64,000 bases of DNA from Bartonella sp. HY038 (GTDB lineage Bacteria > Pseudomonadota > Alphaproteobacteria > Rhizobiales > Rhizobiaceae): NCBI RefSeq assembly GCF_014117425.1, contig NZ_CP059725.1, positions 558,001 through 622,000 on the forward strand, in the 5' to 3' direction. Position 1 is the stretch's first letter, and the number at the start of each line of letters is the position of its first letter. Both the position numbers and the translations under genes were made by a program. Shown one piece after another: positions 16,937 through 26,657 of this stretch. The notes beneath the pieces were generated by a model. It saw nothing but the letters and a program-made list of their open reading frames with translations. It was not told where the DNA came from and did not search any database.

Positions 16937-19900
16937 CTAAGCAAAGCGGAAATCATCAATGCTAAAGTCTTGAATGCGAACACCATTTACGGTTATTGTT
17001 GATCCATCATTGAGAACAATTTGAGCGCCATTGGCGGTGTCTGTTATATGACCTGATGTCATTAATGCATCAAAATCGGCAAAGATTTCTTTGGCAAGAA
17101 CAATGATATCGCCATTAGTTGCACCGGGCTTAAAATCCATGATCAAATCATGACCATTATCAACAGCTTGGAAAACAAATGTATCATTGCCATCGCCGCC
17201 CCATAATATGTCATTGCCTTTGCCACCGATTATGTAATCATCGCCGGTTCCACCATTGATTTGGTCGTTGCCATCGCCGCCATTCAAGACGTCATTGCCA
17301 TCATTGCCCATAATGATATCGTTGCCATCACCGCCGTCAACAATATCATTTCCCGCGCCGGCCATGATGCGATCATTGCCTTTGCCACCGCTGATAAGAT
17401 CATCACCATCGCCAGCTATGATTGTATCATTGCCATCAAGTCCATCAATCATATCATCGCCATTTGTACCGATGAGAATATCAGCCGCGTTTGTACCATG
17501 AATGATGTTATAAGGGGTATAACCATCAATACGGATGGTTGCGGTGCCTGTGGCTGTGCCGCCATTGCCATCGCTAATGGTATATTCTAGTGTGACTGTG
17601 GCAAACTCCCCTTTATTTAATGCCGCAAATACATTTGCAGGATCGGCAAATAATTTACCATCAACAATTGAAAATGCGGCTTGGGCTTGTTGCGGAGTAA
17701 GCGCAATGCCTTCGACAGTAGTTACTTGAAAACCGGTTAAACTGATCGTGTCACCATCGACATCAATGTCATTGGCGGTAAGGTCAAAGAAAGCCGTTTC
17801 ATTTTCAGCAACACTGCCAAAATCAGCAACCGCAATAGGCGCATCATTCACTGGTGTAATGGTGATATTGATGGTGCTTTCAGCAAAACCACCATTGCCA
17901 TCACTGACAAGGACAATAAAGCTATCAAAGCCATTAACATTTAGATTAGGTGTATAGATCCATGCGCCAGTCTTTGCATCAACGGTTGCGGTACCATTTT
18001 TAGGGCCATTATTAGGTTTAATGGTATAAGTTAATATGTCGCCATCAACATCACTTGCAACGACTTGTCCACTAATTGCCTCATCTTCCTTAGTTTCAAC
18101 GTCAATTGATGATGTAACTGGTGCATCATTAACTGGGCGAACCACAAAAGAGGCGCTTGCTTGGCTGGTGCCACCACGGCCATCACTTACCACATAGTTA
18201 AATGAGGCAGTGCCGTTGAAATCTTGGGTTAAAGAAAAGCGAATAGCATCCCCTTCAATCACCGCTGTTCCACCAATGGGCGTGCCAATGGACACAATCG
18301 TTAAACTATCACCATCAAGGTCATAATCATTTGCAAGTAAGGAACTAAATGGAATGAGGAATGATGGCGTATCTTCATCAACTGTTGCAAGCACATCATT
18401 ACCCGCTGATGGACCGCGATTGGTAAGATTAGACAAGATTTGCTCGCGGTTTAATACAGTACCGTCAGCAAAGGTAATCAATTCAACGCCGCCATCGCGC
18501 ATTTGCAGGTTAAGCCGAATTTTTGAACCATCGTTCACAACCAATTCAACCGCATCATGGGATTTATATAAGGTGACTTCGCTGCGGTTAATATCATGAA
18601 ATGCCAAAACATCTTGCCCGCTATCTTGTGCAGCTTCGGTAATATTATCCGAGCCATCGCCGCGCCCATAAATATAGGTATCTGAGCCATTACCACCTAC
18701 CAATAGGTCATCACCACGCCCACCTTCGATAATGTCATCGCCATTGCCGCCAAAAAGCGAGTCATCGCCATCTTCGCCCATAAGCACATCATTACCATTA
18801 CCACCTTCAAGACGATCATTGCCGGTGCCGCCCATCAAAACATCATCGCCATCGCCGCCGTATAATTGGTCGTTGCCACCAAGACCGAGCAAAGTATCAT
18901 TGCCGGCAAGCCCATAAATTACATCATCACCATCGCCGCCGGCCATTATATCGCTAGCATCGGTGCCGATTTTGGCATTTTGGTCTATGGTTGATAAATC
19001 GCTTACGGTAAGATCATCAAAAGCAAGCCCTGCATTGCCCCAAGAATAAAGGCCAAAAGTACCTGTATCATGACCGCGATCGCCAATTGGCTCTGCAAAA
19101 AGCTGTTCGCCATTAAGATAAGCCATGATTTTATCGCCTGAAACTTCTAGCCGCAATCTCATTGGCTCATCGGGTTGATATTTACCCGGCATTTGCGCAA
19201 GGATTTGCTCCACACCATCTTTCATGCGGATCAAATTAAAAATGCTTCCCGCGCCATTTCGTGCGTTGCGGTCGAAAGTACCACTGGCATCAAGTTCAAG
19301 CTTATAATAGTTTTTATCGTCTGTATAACGGAAAAGGAAACCAAGCACATCATCATCAGGCGTGGTGATTGTGGCTTCAATTGCATAATTTTGCCAAGCC
19401 ATGGCGGCTGAATCATTATATAAGGCATAAGTACCAAGGCGCAACACATTGACACCATCGCCAAGCGGGCTCCAGCCGCGTTGCCAATAGTCGCTTGCGG
19501 TTGCTCCTTGCCAAGTTAATTGGCGGCTAGCAAGTTCAGTTGTTTGCACCAATTTACCATCTTGCCAAATCCATTGCGATTTGCGGCCATCGCTGCCAAT
19601 GCCGCCAAATTCACCTTCGTCAATAATTGTGAAGCGTGAAAGCGAGTCTTGGTTTGAAAAGTCTTCATGCATTAATATTTTTGACTTATTCACCACGTTA
19701 ATATCAATGCGATCTGTTGAAACCAAACCATCACTATCGGTGACTTTTAACAGTAATTGATTGTTTCCGGCAGGAAGTTCGGTGGTTAAAGTTTTGCCAG
19801 TACCAATCACATTGCCATTAAGATCAGTCCAACTGTAATCGACAATGTTTTTGGTGCTAAAGGAAGCACTCGCATCTAAAGTAACTGCAGCGGTGCCGTT

Positions 19901-22882
19901 ACCATCAAAATCATAAACATTTTGATCAATTCCAGCTTTTGCAGTGGTAATGGCTTTGGTTACCACAAGATCATCAAATACAGATGAGCGTTGTCCACTT
20001 GAGTAAACGCCAACTGTACCGCCTTTTATGGTCATTGTATCATCAACAACGGGTCCGCCAAAAACATTTTTATCATTGATAAAAACGTTGATATTATTAT
20101 CGGTTATCGCGATGGTTATTGGCAAGCGGATGTTAAAAGGCGTACCTTCATTTACTACCGCTAGCAGCGTTTCTTGACCATTTTCTACTTTGATTAATTG
20201 ACGTTGGTTATTTTCGCCATCCATGCTGAAGCGATAGTAATTATTGGCATCTTGATAGTAGAAGTAAACACCTAAAGCATCATTGTCGAGCTGAGTGAGA
20301 GTTGCTTCAAAAACATAATTGCTCCAGTCTTTAGAGCCTTCACCAATATAAACGAGCTTATTATTGGCAGCATCACTTTGATCGTAAAGGGAAGCTTGGG
20401 GCGCGGCTAAACCATCATCATGAGCGGGGCGAGAAAATACAGTGCCTTTTAACAAAAATTTACCCGTATCGCCATCAGCTGCACCATAATCGGTCGCCCA
20501 ACCTTTAGCATCACCGTCGTTAAAGTCTTCCACCATTAATGTCCGATCGCCGCGCACAATAACTTGGATTGTATCGGTGGTTTGAATACCATTTTTATCA
20601 ATGGCGGTGAGTTTTAAGTTATGTTTACCAAGGCCAAGCTCTGCAATTGCATCCTTACCATTTGCAACGATATCACCGTCTTTATCGGTCCATATCCATG
20701 ATGTGACCGCATCTGGCAAAAGCGATTTTGCAGCAGATAGATTAACGCGTGCAAATTCGGCGCCCTCGGTTGCTTGGGCTATAATGTCATCACCCGCCTT
20801 TGCCAATGCATAAGCTTGTGCAGGACCTAGATCAATATTTTCAATAACTTCTTGATGATCCTTATATGGACCAGTTAGACCATCGCGATCAAGCTCTTCT
20901 TGGGTGCGATATCCATCAAGATATTTATCCAAAGCAACAAAATAGGTCTCAGTGGTGATACGATTATTGTCAGGGTCAATCGTTACCAGACGAATAGCAC
21001 CGTTACCGCCATTATTGCCCTTTGATTCATCGCCATTTCCGGTAATTTCGCGTGATACACCATTTTGATAATTGACAAGAAATTGATAAACTGGTTGGCC
21101 ATATTGATTATAAGAAATATCAGTTTGTGCGCCATCACCAAAAATATGACCCGAAAATGTCATCACAATATTAGGGTAACGGGTTAATAATTCTCGTGCA
21201 ATGGTTTCACCATCAGTTGAGCCGCGTTGATCCTTGCCTATTCCATAATCATAGCCTGCGCCTTCATCATAAAGGGGAAGCGAAATATTGTCTTGCCGGC
21301 TAGCATAACTTGTCAGCGCGTGGGTGGTTAGCATCACCTTATAATCAGGATGGGCTTCAATCACATCACCTGCCCAACGAATAACATCATCGCGTGGCCC
21401 AAATTCTAGTGAAATGGATAGCCATTTTGTTCCATCTGGTGCGGTAAATGTGCTATATGTGTTACGCGCGCTATTGGTTTCTTGATCATAAGCGCCGCCA
21501 AAATTATTGGGATTGGTGGCTTTTTGCTTATCTGGCGAAAAACGCTCATCAAGGTGGATAGATGAGTGATCTGCGGCACTACCGCCAGTTGCCTGATCAT
21601 GATTGCCTGGCAATAAAGCATAGGGAATTTTACCATCAAGCTTACGTAAAGCAGCCTCTGCAATATCCCATTGACGAGTGGTATTATTGTTCGTAACGTC
21701 ACCGACATGGGAAACAAAGCTAATATTATGGCTATCCTTATTATCAACCAACCATTGCATCATATCGCCAAATATATGGGCAAGACCGTCACTTGCGGTA
21801 TAATCTTGCGTATCTGGAATAACTGCAATTGTATAGGCATTAGGACCTGCAACACGCACACGAAAATCATCGACAACTGATGTTTTTCCGCTACTGTCGG
21901 TTGCTGTAACTGAAATATCGGAATGACCAAGAGTATTAAAATCAAGGATAAGCTGATTGTCAACCAGCGTTGCAGCAACCACATCGCCATTTTTATTGGT
22001 AATAGTGTAGGTTAACCCCTCACCAGAGAAATATTGTGAAAGGTCTATTGTGACATTTTCTGCGTCTGGGGTTACCATAATATCACGAATTGATGCAACT
22101 TTTTGCACAAGCGCCGGGTCGGTTGTACCAGATCCGCCGCTATCTTTCTCAACGGTAAGGGGTGTGTTAATGCCTTCTAATGAGGCACTGCCAAAAATTG
22201 GCTCTGCTGTGCCGTTATTAAAGCGAAATTCACTGCCGTTAAATTTTACTGCTTCATCATGAAGACTATCAGGAATAATACCACTTGGCTGAAAATTGCC
22301 AAGAGCGCCCATCTCGTCGGCGGTAAGCACTCTTTCACCGTAGAAAAAATTGCTAAGCTGTGCGGGCGATGTTTCGCCATCATTATCGGAAAAAATCAAA
22401 AATCCTTTTTCATTATCAATAATATAACGCTCAGCATTACTGCCGGTAATTTGTTGGTCATCTATATGGATACCATTGATATATTTATGCATGGTAACGC
22501 TGTTATCAGCATTTTTTTCAATGGTTATACCAATGCGGTTCCAACTATCGAGTTCGGCAACGCCGCGATAATTTCCGCCTATGCCAATACCATAGCTGGT
22601 TCCGCCCATTTTGCCAAAAATATCAGCATCATTTGTATTGGTTACGTCAGATTGAAAAAATGAAACCCAGCCGCTTGTAGCAGTCTGTGCTGGAACATAA
22701 ACATCGAAAATTAAACTAAAAGATGTGACTTTTCCCGTGCCGCCCGTATTGACATGAATGGCTTGATTTGGGTTGAGCGCATCAATTTTCAAAAAGCCAT
22801 CTGCCGCTGTATTAAAAAGCGATGTATCTAACGGCAATGTCATTAAAGGTGGTGTATTTGAATTAGCTGATATTGTACTCAT
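16937..22882 (-). CDS. Giant RTX protein with LamG-like and calcineurin-like phosphoesterase domains
   Basis: 1981-residue type I secreted protein. Order of parts: residues about 1-215 a LamG/concanavalin-like domain; about 260-345 an Ig-like calcium-binding segment; about 350-600 a calcineurin-like metallophosphoesterase with IAVIPDTQDYT, SHVGDVTNN, LLPGNHDQ, TTHAL and FSGHIFGDG supplying the usual Asp, Asn and His metal ligands; about 690-1300 PKD-like and two further LamG-like modules (ANNYYRFSMDGENN, KNYYKLELDASG); about 1307-1411 a first block of RTX nonapeptides (GGxGxDxxx); about 1490-1787 three tandem cadherin-like/VCBS domains (NDAP, DGNGGFAES, DVDGD); about 1794-1911 a second RTX block; then a non-repetitive C-terminus ending DDFRFA, as in uncleaved type I signals. 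The ATG at 22882 has GAGGA nine bases upstream. No signal peptide. It probably hydrolyses extracellular phosphate esters in a calcium-dependent, surface- or matrix-bound form; the substrate is unknown. Confidence 0.9.
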   Translation of the reverse strand: MSTISANSNTPPLMTLPLDTSLFNTAADGFLKIDALNPNQAIHVNTGGTGKVTSFSLIFDVYVPAQTATSGWVSFFQSDVTNTNDADIFGKMGGTSYGIGIGGNYRGVAELDSWNRIGITIEKNADNSVTMHKYINGIHIDDQQITGSNAERYIIDNEKGFLIFSDNDGETSPAQLSNFFYGERVLTADEMGALGNFQPSGIIPDSLHDEAVKFNGSEFRFNNGTAEPIFGSASLEGINTPLTVEKDSGGSGTTDPALVQKVASIRDIMVTPDAENVTIDLSQYFSGEGLTYTITNKNGDVVAATLVDNQLILDFNTLGHSDISVTATDSSGKTSVVDDFRVRVAGPNAYTIAVIPDTQDYTASDGLAHIFGDMMQWLVDNKDSHNISFVSHVGDVTNNNTTRQWDIAEAALRKLDGKIPYALLPGNHDQATGGSAADHSSIHLDERFSPDKQKATNPNNFGGAYDQETNSARNTYSTFTAPDGTKWLSISLEFGPRDDVIRWAGDVIEAHPDYKVMLTTHALTSYASRQDNISLPLYDEGAGYDYGIGKDQRGSTDGETIARELLTRYPNIVMTFSGHIFGDGAQTDISYNQYGQPVYQFLVNYQNGVSREITGNGDESKGNNGGNGAIRLVTIDPDNNRITTETYFVALDKYLDGYRTQEELDRDGLTGPYKDHQEVIENIDLGPAQAYALAKAGDDIIAQATEGAEFARVNLSAAKSLLPDAVTSWIWTDKDGDIVANGKDAIAELGLGKHNLKLTAIDKNGIQTTDTIQVIVRGDRTLMVEDFNDGDAKGWATDYGAADGDTGKFLLKGTVFSRPAHDDGLAAPQASLYDQSDAANNKLVYIGEGSKDWSNYVFEATLTQLDNDALGVYFYYQDANNYYRFSMDGENNQRQLIKVENGQETLLAVVNEGTPFNIRLPITIAITDNNINVFINDKNVFGGPVVDDTMTIKGGTVGVYSSGQRSSVFDDLVVTKAITTAKAGIDQNVYDFDGNGTAAVTLDASASFSTKNIVDYSWTDLNGNVIGTGKTLTTELPAGNNQLLLKVTDSDGLVSTDRIDINVVNKSKILMHEDFSNQDSLSRFTIIDEGEFGGIGSDGRKSQWIWQDGKLVQTTELASRQLTWQGATASDYWQRGWSPLGDGVNVLRLGTYALYNDSAAMAWQNYAIEATITTPDDDVLGFLFRYTDDKNYYKLELDASGTFDRNARNGAGSIFNLIRMKDGVEQILAQMPGKYQPDEPMRLRLEVSGDKIMAYLNGEQLFAEPIGDRGHDTGTFGLYSWGNAGLAFDDLTVSDLSTIDQNAKIGTDASDIMAGGDGDDVIYGLAGNDTLLGLGGNDQLYGGDGDDVLMGGTGNDRLEGGNGNDVLMGEDGDDSLFGGNGDDIIEGGRGDDLLVGGNGSDTYIYGRGDGSDNITEAAQDSGQDVLAFHDINRSEVTLYKSHDAVELVVNDGSKIRLNLQMRDGGVELITFADGTVLNREQILSNLTNRGPSAGNDVLATVDEDTPSFLIPFSSLLANDYDLDGDSLTIVSIGTPIGGTAVIEGDAIRFSLTQDFNGTASFNYVVSDGRGGTSQASASFVVRPVNDAPVTSSIDVETKEDEAISGQVVASDVDGDILTYTIKPNNGPKNGTATVDAKTGAWIYTPNLNVNGFDSFIVLVSDGNGGFAESTINITITPVNDAPIAVADFGSVAENETAFFDLTANDIDVDGDTISLTGFQVTTVEGIALTPQQAQAAFSIVDGKLFADPANVFAALNKGEFATVTLEYTISDGNGGTATGTATIRIDGYTPYNIIHGTNAADILIGTNGDDMIDGLDGNDTIIAGDGDDLISGGKGNDRIMAGAGNDIVDGGDGNDIIMGNDGNDVLNGGDGNDQINGGTGDDYIIGGKGNDILWGGDGNDTFVFQAVDNGHDLIMDFKPGATNGDIIVLAKEIFADFDALMTSGHITDTANGAQIVLNDGSTITVNGVRIQDFSIDDFRFA

Positions 22883-23023
22883 AAAGGTTTTCCTCAAAGC
22901 AAGTAAAAGCAGGTATTTTGCCGTTAAAAGCTATGGTGGAAATATGACAAACAGGTTGCATTTGTTTTGCTAAGCTATGAAAAACCGATAGTTTATTTCT
23001 ATATGGGGTATTCATTTTTTAAT

Positions 23024-23041
23024 GTGTCATACAACTGTAAA
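23024..23041 (+). promoter_or_regulatory. Degenerate Pho-box-like site
   Basis: GTGTCATACAACTGTAAA: a good first half (GTGTCAT), four-base spacer, and a weaker second half (CTGTAAA). It lies in the divergent region between the RTX phosphoesterase gene and the LysR gene. Only a candidate. Confidence 0.3.
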
Positions 23042-23104
23042 TAAAAGATCTTAGCGTAAAGTAAGGTGTTTAGGCGTGTTATTCGCAAGGACTTAGGGGG
23101 GACT

Positions 23105-23971
23105 ATGTCATTTACACAACTAAAGGCTTTTCACTATGTTGCGCTTTCTAACAGTTTTTCACGCGCATCACGTCAAATGGCCATTAGCCAATCAACTTTG
23201 TCAACTCATGTGCGCCAATTAGAAACCAAATATGGTCTTAACCTGTTTGAACGTAAAATGAATGGTGTTGTGTTAAGCGCTGTTGGTAAAGATCTTTTTG
23301 AAATAACCACCAAGCTATTTGATGCCGAGCAACAGGCGCAGGAATTTTTAAAAGGTGAGCGGCTTGTTTATACTGGACGTATAAGGGTGGCGGCTGATGG
23401 CCCAATATTGGTTTTGCCAATTTTAACCCATTTGAAAAACTGTCATTCAAATTTGACTTTTTCATTATCGATTGATAATTCTGTGCATGTTGTTGAGCAA
23501 CTTATTAATCAACGTGTTGATATTGCTATTAGTGCTTTTTTGTCAAAAAATCAGGAACTTGCAGCCGAACATTTTTTAAGCATGCGCCTTGGCCTCTGTG
23601 TTTCTTGTCACCATCCCTTAGCAAAACGAATTTCGGTTTCGATGCAGGAAATCAAAAATCTACCTTTTGTATTGCGTGAGATTGGCTCAAGAACGAGAGA
23701 AGTTTTTGAAGCAAATATAAACCACCACGGTCTTTCATTAAAAAATATTGTTGCAACATCATCGCGCGAGGGCGTAGCTGAAGCAGTAGCCTTGGGAGTT
23801 GGAGCTAGCATTGTCGGTGATCGGGAATTTGGCAATGATGACCGACTTTGTTTCATTCCAATTAATGACGCAGATATAACTATTGATGAATATATTATCT
23901 ATTTTAAAGAACATAAAAATTTTTCGCTTATCAAAAAATTTATAGAGACTGCAAAACTCCTCTATCAATAG
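23105..23971 (+). CDS. LysR family transcriptional regulator
   Basis: 288-residue LysR-type regulator. The N-terminal winged helix-turn-helix is clear (MSFTQLKAFHYVALSNSFSR, then ASRQMAISQSTLSTHVRQLE with LNLFERK, residues 1-60), followed by the periplasmic-binding-like effector domain (about 90-285). The ATG at 23105 is preceded by AGGGGGG five bases away and gives the standard LysR N-terminus; an upstream GTG adds 13 unrelated residues. It is divergent from the RTX phosphoesterase gene, so by the usual LysR rule that operon is its likely target. The effector is unknown. Confidence 0.93.
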   Translation: MSFTQLKAFHYVALSNSFSRASRQMAISQSTLSTHVRQLETKYGLNLFERKMNGVVLSAVGKDLFEITTKLFDAEQQAQEFLKGERLVYTGRIRVAADGPILVLPILTHLKNCHSNLTFSLSIDNSVHVVEQLINQRVDIAISAFLSKNQELAAEHFLSMRLGLCVSCHHPLAKRISVSMQEIKNLPFVLREIGSRTREVFEANINHHGLSLKNIVATSSREGVAEAVALGVGASIVGDREFGNDDRLCFIPINDADITIDEYIIYFKEHKNFSLIKKFIETAKLLYQ

Positions 23972-24159
23972 AATATCTTGTTACTTCATGTAAAATCAAT
24001 AGGTTCTAACTCTCGCTAAAGCTTGCGACACCATCATGCCCAATTTTGTTTTGACTTATGAGCGCAAACAATACAAATTGCTTTTCTAAAATGAGTTGAT
24101 TGCTAAGGCTTTTGGGGTTTTTATGAAAAGCTGCAAGACTATAGTGAGGGAGAGCCACA

Positions 24160-24657
24160 TTGAAAGCAGGACGCAAAGAACTTCAAGCTTTTTTGAATGA
24201 TCTTGGCATTCGTGTCAAAACCTATGATCATGAGACGGTTTTTTCTGTTGGCGAGGCGGAACATCTTAAAGAAACTATTAGTGGTGCTCATAGTAAGAAT
24301 TTGTTTTTAAAAGATAAAAAGAGTAACTATTTTTTGATAACTGTTGAAGACAATGCCATTATCGATCTTAAATCCATACATCATAAAATTGGTGCATCGG
24401 GGCGTGTTTCTTTTGGCTCGCCAGAAAAACTTGATGAATTTTTAGGTCTTTATCCTGGTGCAGTTAGTATTTTTGGCGCGATTAACGACAAAAATCAGCA
24501 AGTAAAAATTATTATTGATGAGCCATTATTTAATCAACCATTGATTAATGGCCACCCCATGAGCAATGATGCGACCATGAGCATTGGTAATGATGACCTT
24601 GCACGTTTTATCAAAGCAACTGGCCATGAGCTACACATTATTAAAGTCAGTGAATAG
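24160..24657 (+). CDS. Prolyl-tRNA deacylase, ProXp/YbaK family
   Basis: 165-residue free-standing editing domain related to the INS domain of prolyl-tRNA synthetase; members hydrolyse Ala-tRNA(Pro) or similar mischarged tRNAs. Seen features include the N-terminal ELQAFLNDLGI-VKTYDHE segment, HSKNLFLKDKKSNYFLITV with the conserved lysine, GRVSFGSPEKLDEFLGLYPGAVSIFGA, and GHPMSNDATMSI near the C-terminus. The start is a TTG at 24160 with GAGGGAG upstream; nearby ATG and GTG codons are out of frame. It stands about 115 bases before cnoX, an arrangement that also occurs in related alphaproteobacteria. Confidence 0.9.
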   Translation: MKAGRKELQAFLNDLGIRVKTYDHETVFSVGEAEHLKETISGAHSKNLFLKDKKSNYFLITVEDNAIIDLKSIHHKIGASGRVSFGSPEKLDEFLGLYPGAVSIFGAINDKNQQVKIIIDEPLFNQPLINGHPMSNDATMSIGNDDLARFIKATGHELHIIKVSE

Positions 24658-24772
24658 CTTTATTGAAGCCTTGAAAACTATCTTTGAGAATACGATTTTA
24701 TAAGAAAAATATTTTGAGTGTCTATCATTGATAGATAAAAGATTAATCGCTTAGAAACAGGAATTGGAAAAA

Positions 24773-25690
24773 ATGAGTACAATCAATGGTCTTGCAAACG
24801 GCGCAATAGGTAGCCAACCAAGCCAATGGGTAAGCGATACGACGACTGCAACCTTTCAAAAAGACGTGCTTGAGGTGTCTAAAAAACATGTCGTTCTCGT
24901 GGATTTTTGGGCGCCATGGTGCGGGCCATGCAAGCAGCTTGGGCCAACGCTTGAAAAAGTAGTCAATGAAGCCAAAGGCGCTGTTCGGTTGGTTAAAATG
25001 AATATTGATGATCATCCATCAATTGCTGGGCAGCTTGGCATTTCATCTATTCCGGCAGTTGTTGCATTTGTTAATGGGCAGCCAGTTGATGCTTTTATGG
25101 GCAATGTACCAGAAAGCGAAGTGCGTGAATTTATCAGCCGTCATTCATCAGCAGATCAAAAGCCAGATATGCAAGAAGCGGTTGAAGCTGCGCAAGAATT
25201 GCTTAAAAACGGTGATTTTGTTCAAGCACTTAATATTTTTTCGGCAATTTTACAGCAAGAGCCTGAAAATATTCCTGCAATCGCCGGCCTTGCAACGTGT
25301 TTTCTAGAAGCCGGTGAGGTGGAACAAGCCAAGGCTATTCTTGCGACCGCCCCTGAAAATAAAAAAAGTGATGCAGCTTTAAGTGCGGTTTTGGCTCGTA
25401 TTGCCATTGCAGAGCAAATTAAAACGCTTGGCGACCCAATTGCATTGCAAAAACAAATTGATGAAGATCCCAAAAACTTTTCGGCGCGTTTTGATCTAGC
25501 CCTTATTTTTAACGCCCAAGGTGAACACGCAAAAGCTGCTGATATGCTGCTTGACCTCATGCGTGAAGACCGCACATGGGAAGATGAAAAAGCCAAAAAA
25601 CAGTTGCTACAGTTTTTTGAAGTTTGGGGCGCAACTAATCCTGTTACTTTATCCGCGCGACGCAAATTGTCTTCACTGCTTTTTGCTTAA
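24773..25690 (+). CDS. cnoX: Thioredoxin-like co-chaperone CnoX
   Basis: 305-residue cytoplasmic protein with an N-terminal thioredoxin domain (about residues 20-125) and a C-terminal TPR-like helical domain (about 130-300), the layout of CnoX (YbbN), which protects substrates from oxidation and passes them to GroEL or DnaK. The active site is WCGPC with cysteines at 50 and 53; E. coli CnoX lacks the first cysteine, whereas alphaproteobacterial forms such as that of Caulobacter keep both and are redox active. The cis-proline loop SSIPAVVAF is present. I prefer the ATG at 24773 over an in-frame TTG nine bases upstream. A terminator follows. Confidence 0.94.
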   Translation: MSTINGLANGAIGSQPSQWVSDTTTATFQKDVLEVSKKHVVLVDFWAPWCGPCKQLGPTLEKVVNEAKGAVRLVKMNIDDHPSIAGQLGISSIPAVVAFVNGQPVDAFMGNVPESEVREFISRHSSADQKPDMQEAVEAAQELLKNGDFVQALNIFSAILQQEPENIPAIAGLATCFLEAGEVEQAKAILATAPENKKSDAALSAVLARIAIAEQIKTLGDPIALQKQIDEDPKNFSARFDLALIFNAQGEHAKAADMLLDLMREDRTWEDEKAKKQLLQFFEVWGATNPVTLSARRKLSSLLFA

Positions 25691-25711
25691 GATGAGGTAA
25701 GTAAAGTTTAT

Positions 25712-25748
25712 AAAGGCCAGTGGATTTTTCTATTTACTGGCCTTTTTA
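25712..25748 (+). terminator. Terminator after cnoX
   Basis: AAGGCCAGT / ACTGGCCTT stem with T-rich loop followed by TTTTTAT. Confidence 0.9.
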
Positions 25749-25749
25749 T

Positions 25750-26113
25750 CTCGTAGGACAATGGATATTTTTAAAAAATTTGATTTTTCTAATGGGCAAA
25801 GGGCGTGAAAATTTATTATGAAAAATTTGGGCCTTGCCGCAAACTTTAAATAAAATATATTTATTTCCTAACCCTAATATGTTGTAAATATCTTATCGCT
25901 TAACAATAGCGAATACACTTAGCTGTAAACCGAATATTAATCATTGTGTCAAAGTAGCAACGTTTAAAGTTATTGCTTGCCTAATGGTATAATTTTCTAT
26001 TTAATCTTAATGGATTATAGGTTTTAAAATAGGAATACTCAAAAATGAGCTTTTCAAAGACATTTTTTACGCTCATGCAGAGTAAGGATAATATTTAAGC
26101 TAAGGACAATTAA
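25750..26113. other. AT-rich intergenic region
   Basis: About 360 bases between the cnoX terminator and a small hypothetical gene. No ORF, RNA or repeat is recognisable. Confidence 0.4.
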
Positions 26114-26389
26114 ATGTATTTTGAAGAAATTACTAAATTAATTGCAACTTTGAGAAGCTATAAATCCAAGGTAAAATTGGTATCTGCTGGTAATTTTGAC
26201 TTAGATTTATTTCCTTGTATGAAAATACGCGGTGAAATATCGCAATTTGGCTATTTTAAGCGCAATATTGACAATGAAGATCATGGGATTAACTGGGATA
26301 AATACAAAATTATAAAAAATGCGATAATCAATAATGGAACAGAAGAGGACGTTGCCGACAATTTTTTACATTGCATGTTATACCTTTAA
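26114..26389 (+). CDS. Small hypothetical protein
   Basis: 91 codons from an ATG with AAGGA nine bases upstream. The product is Lys/Ile/Asn-rich and mixed in charge, without signal peptide or membrane segment (MYFEEITKLIATLRSYKSKV at the start). I recognise no family. Its base composition is more AT-rich than its neighbours, which may point to acquisition or weak constraint. It stands alone between cnoX and priA. Confidence 0.55.
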   Translation: MYFEEITKLIATLRSYKSKVKLVSAGNFDLDLFPCMKIRGEISQFGYFKRNIDNEDHGINWDKYKIIKNAIINNGTEEDVADNFLHCMLYL

Positions 26390-26657
26390 CAATCTAAATT
26401 GTATCTATAACTATATTTTTTTGATAATTGTTAATCAATTGCGTTCGGTTTAATCTAACCAATCCATTTGATGTTTCCGCTTTAGCGGATTTGATTTAAT
26501 AAAATTTGTTCTGTGTTCTTTTATTATCCAAAAAATAGACCCGTGATAAAAATCTTATGGTGTTGTGGTGTAAACCGCTTTCCAGTTTTATGAAAATGCT
26601 TTAGTTAATCGATAAAAGCTTTGTTTAAACAAAAACCATGTGTATCATAAAGGCCAT
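26390..26657. other. Intergenic region upstream of priA
   Basis: About 270 AT-rich bases with only a minor hairpin (TCCGC/GCGGA near 26480). No gene seen. Confidence 0.4.

Noticed and set aside
21406..22262. Several plus- and minus-strand ORFs overlapping the RTX gene
   Set aside because: They are alternative-frame shadows of the 1981-codon gene, with no ribosome sites and no family similarity.
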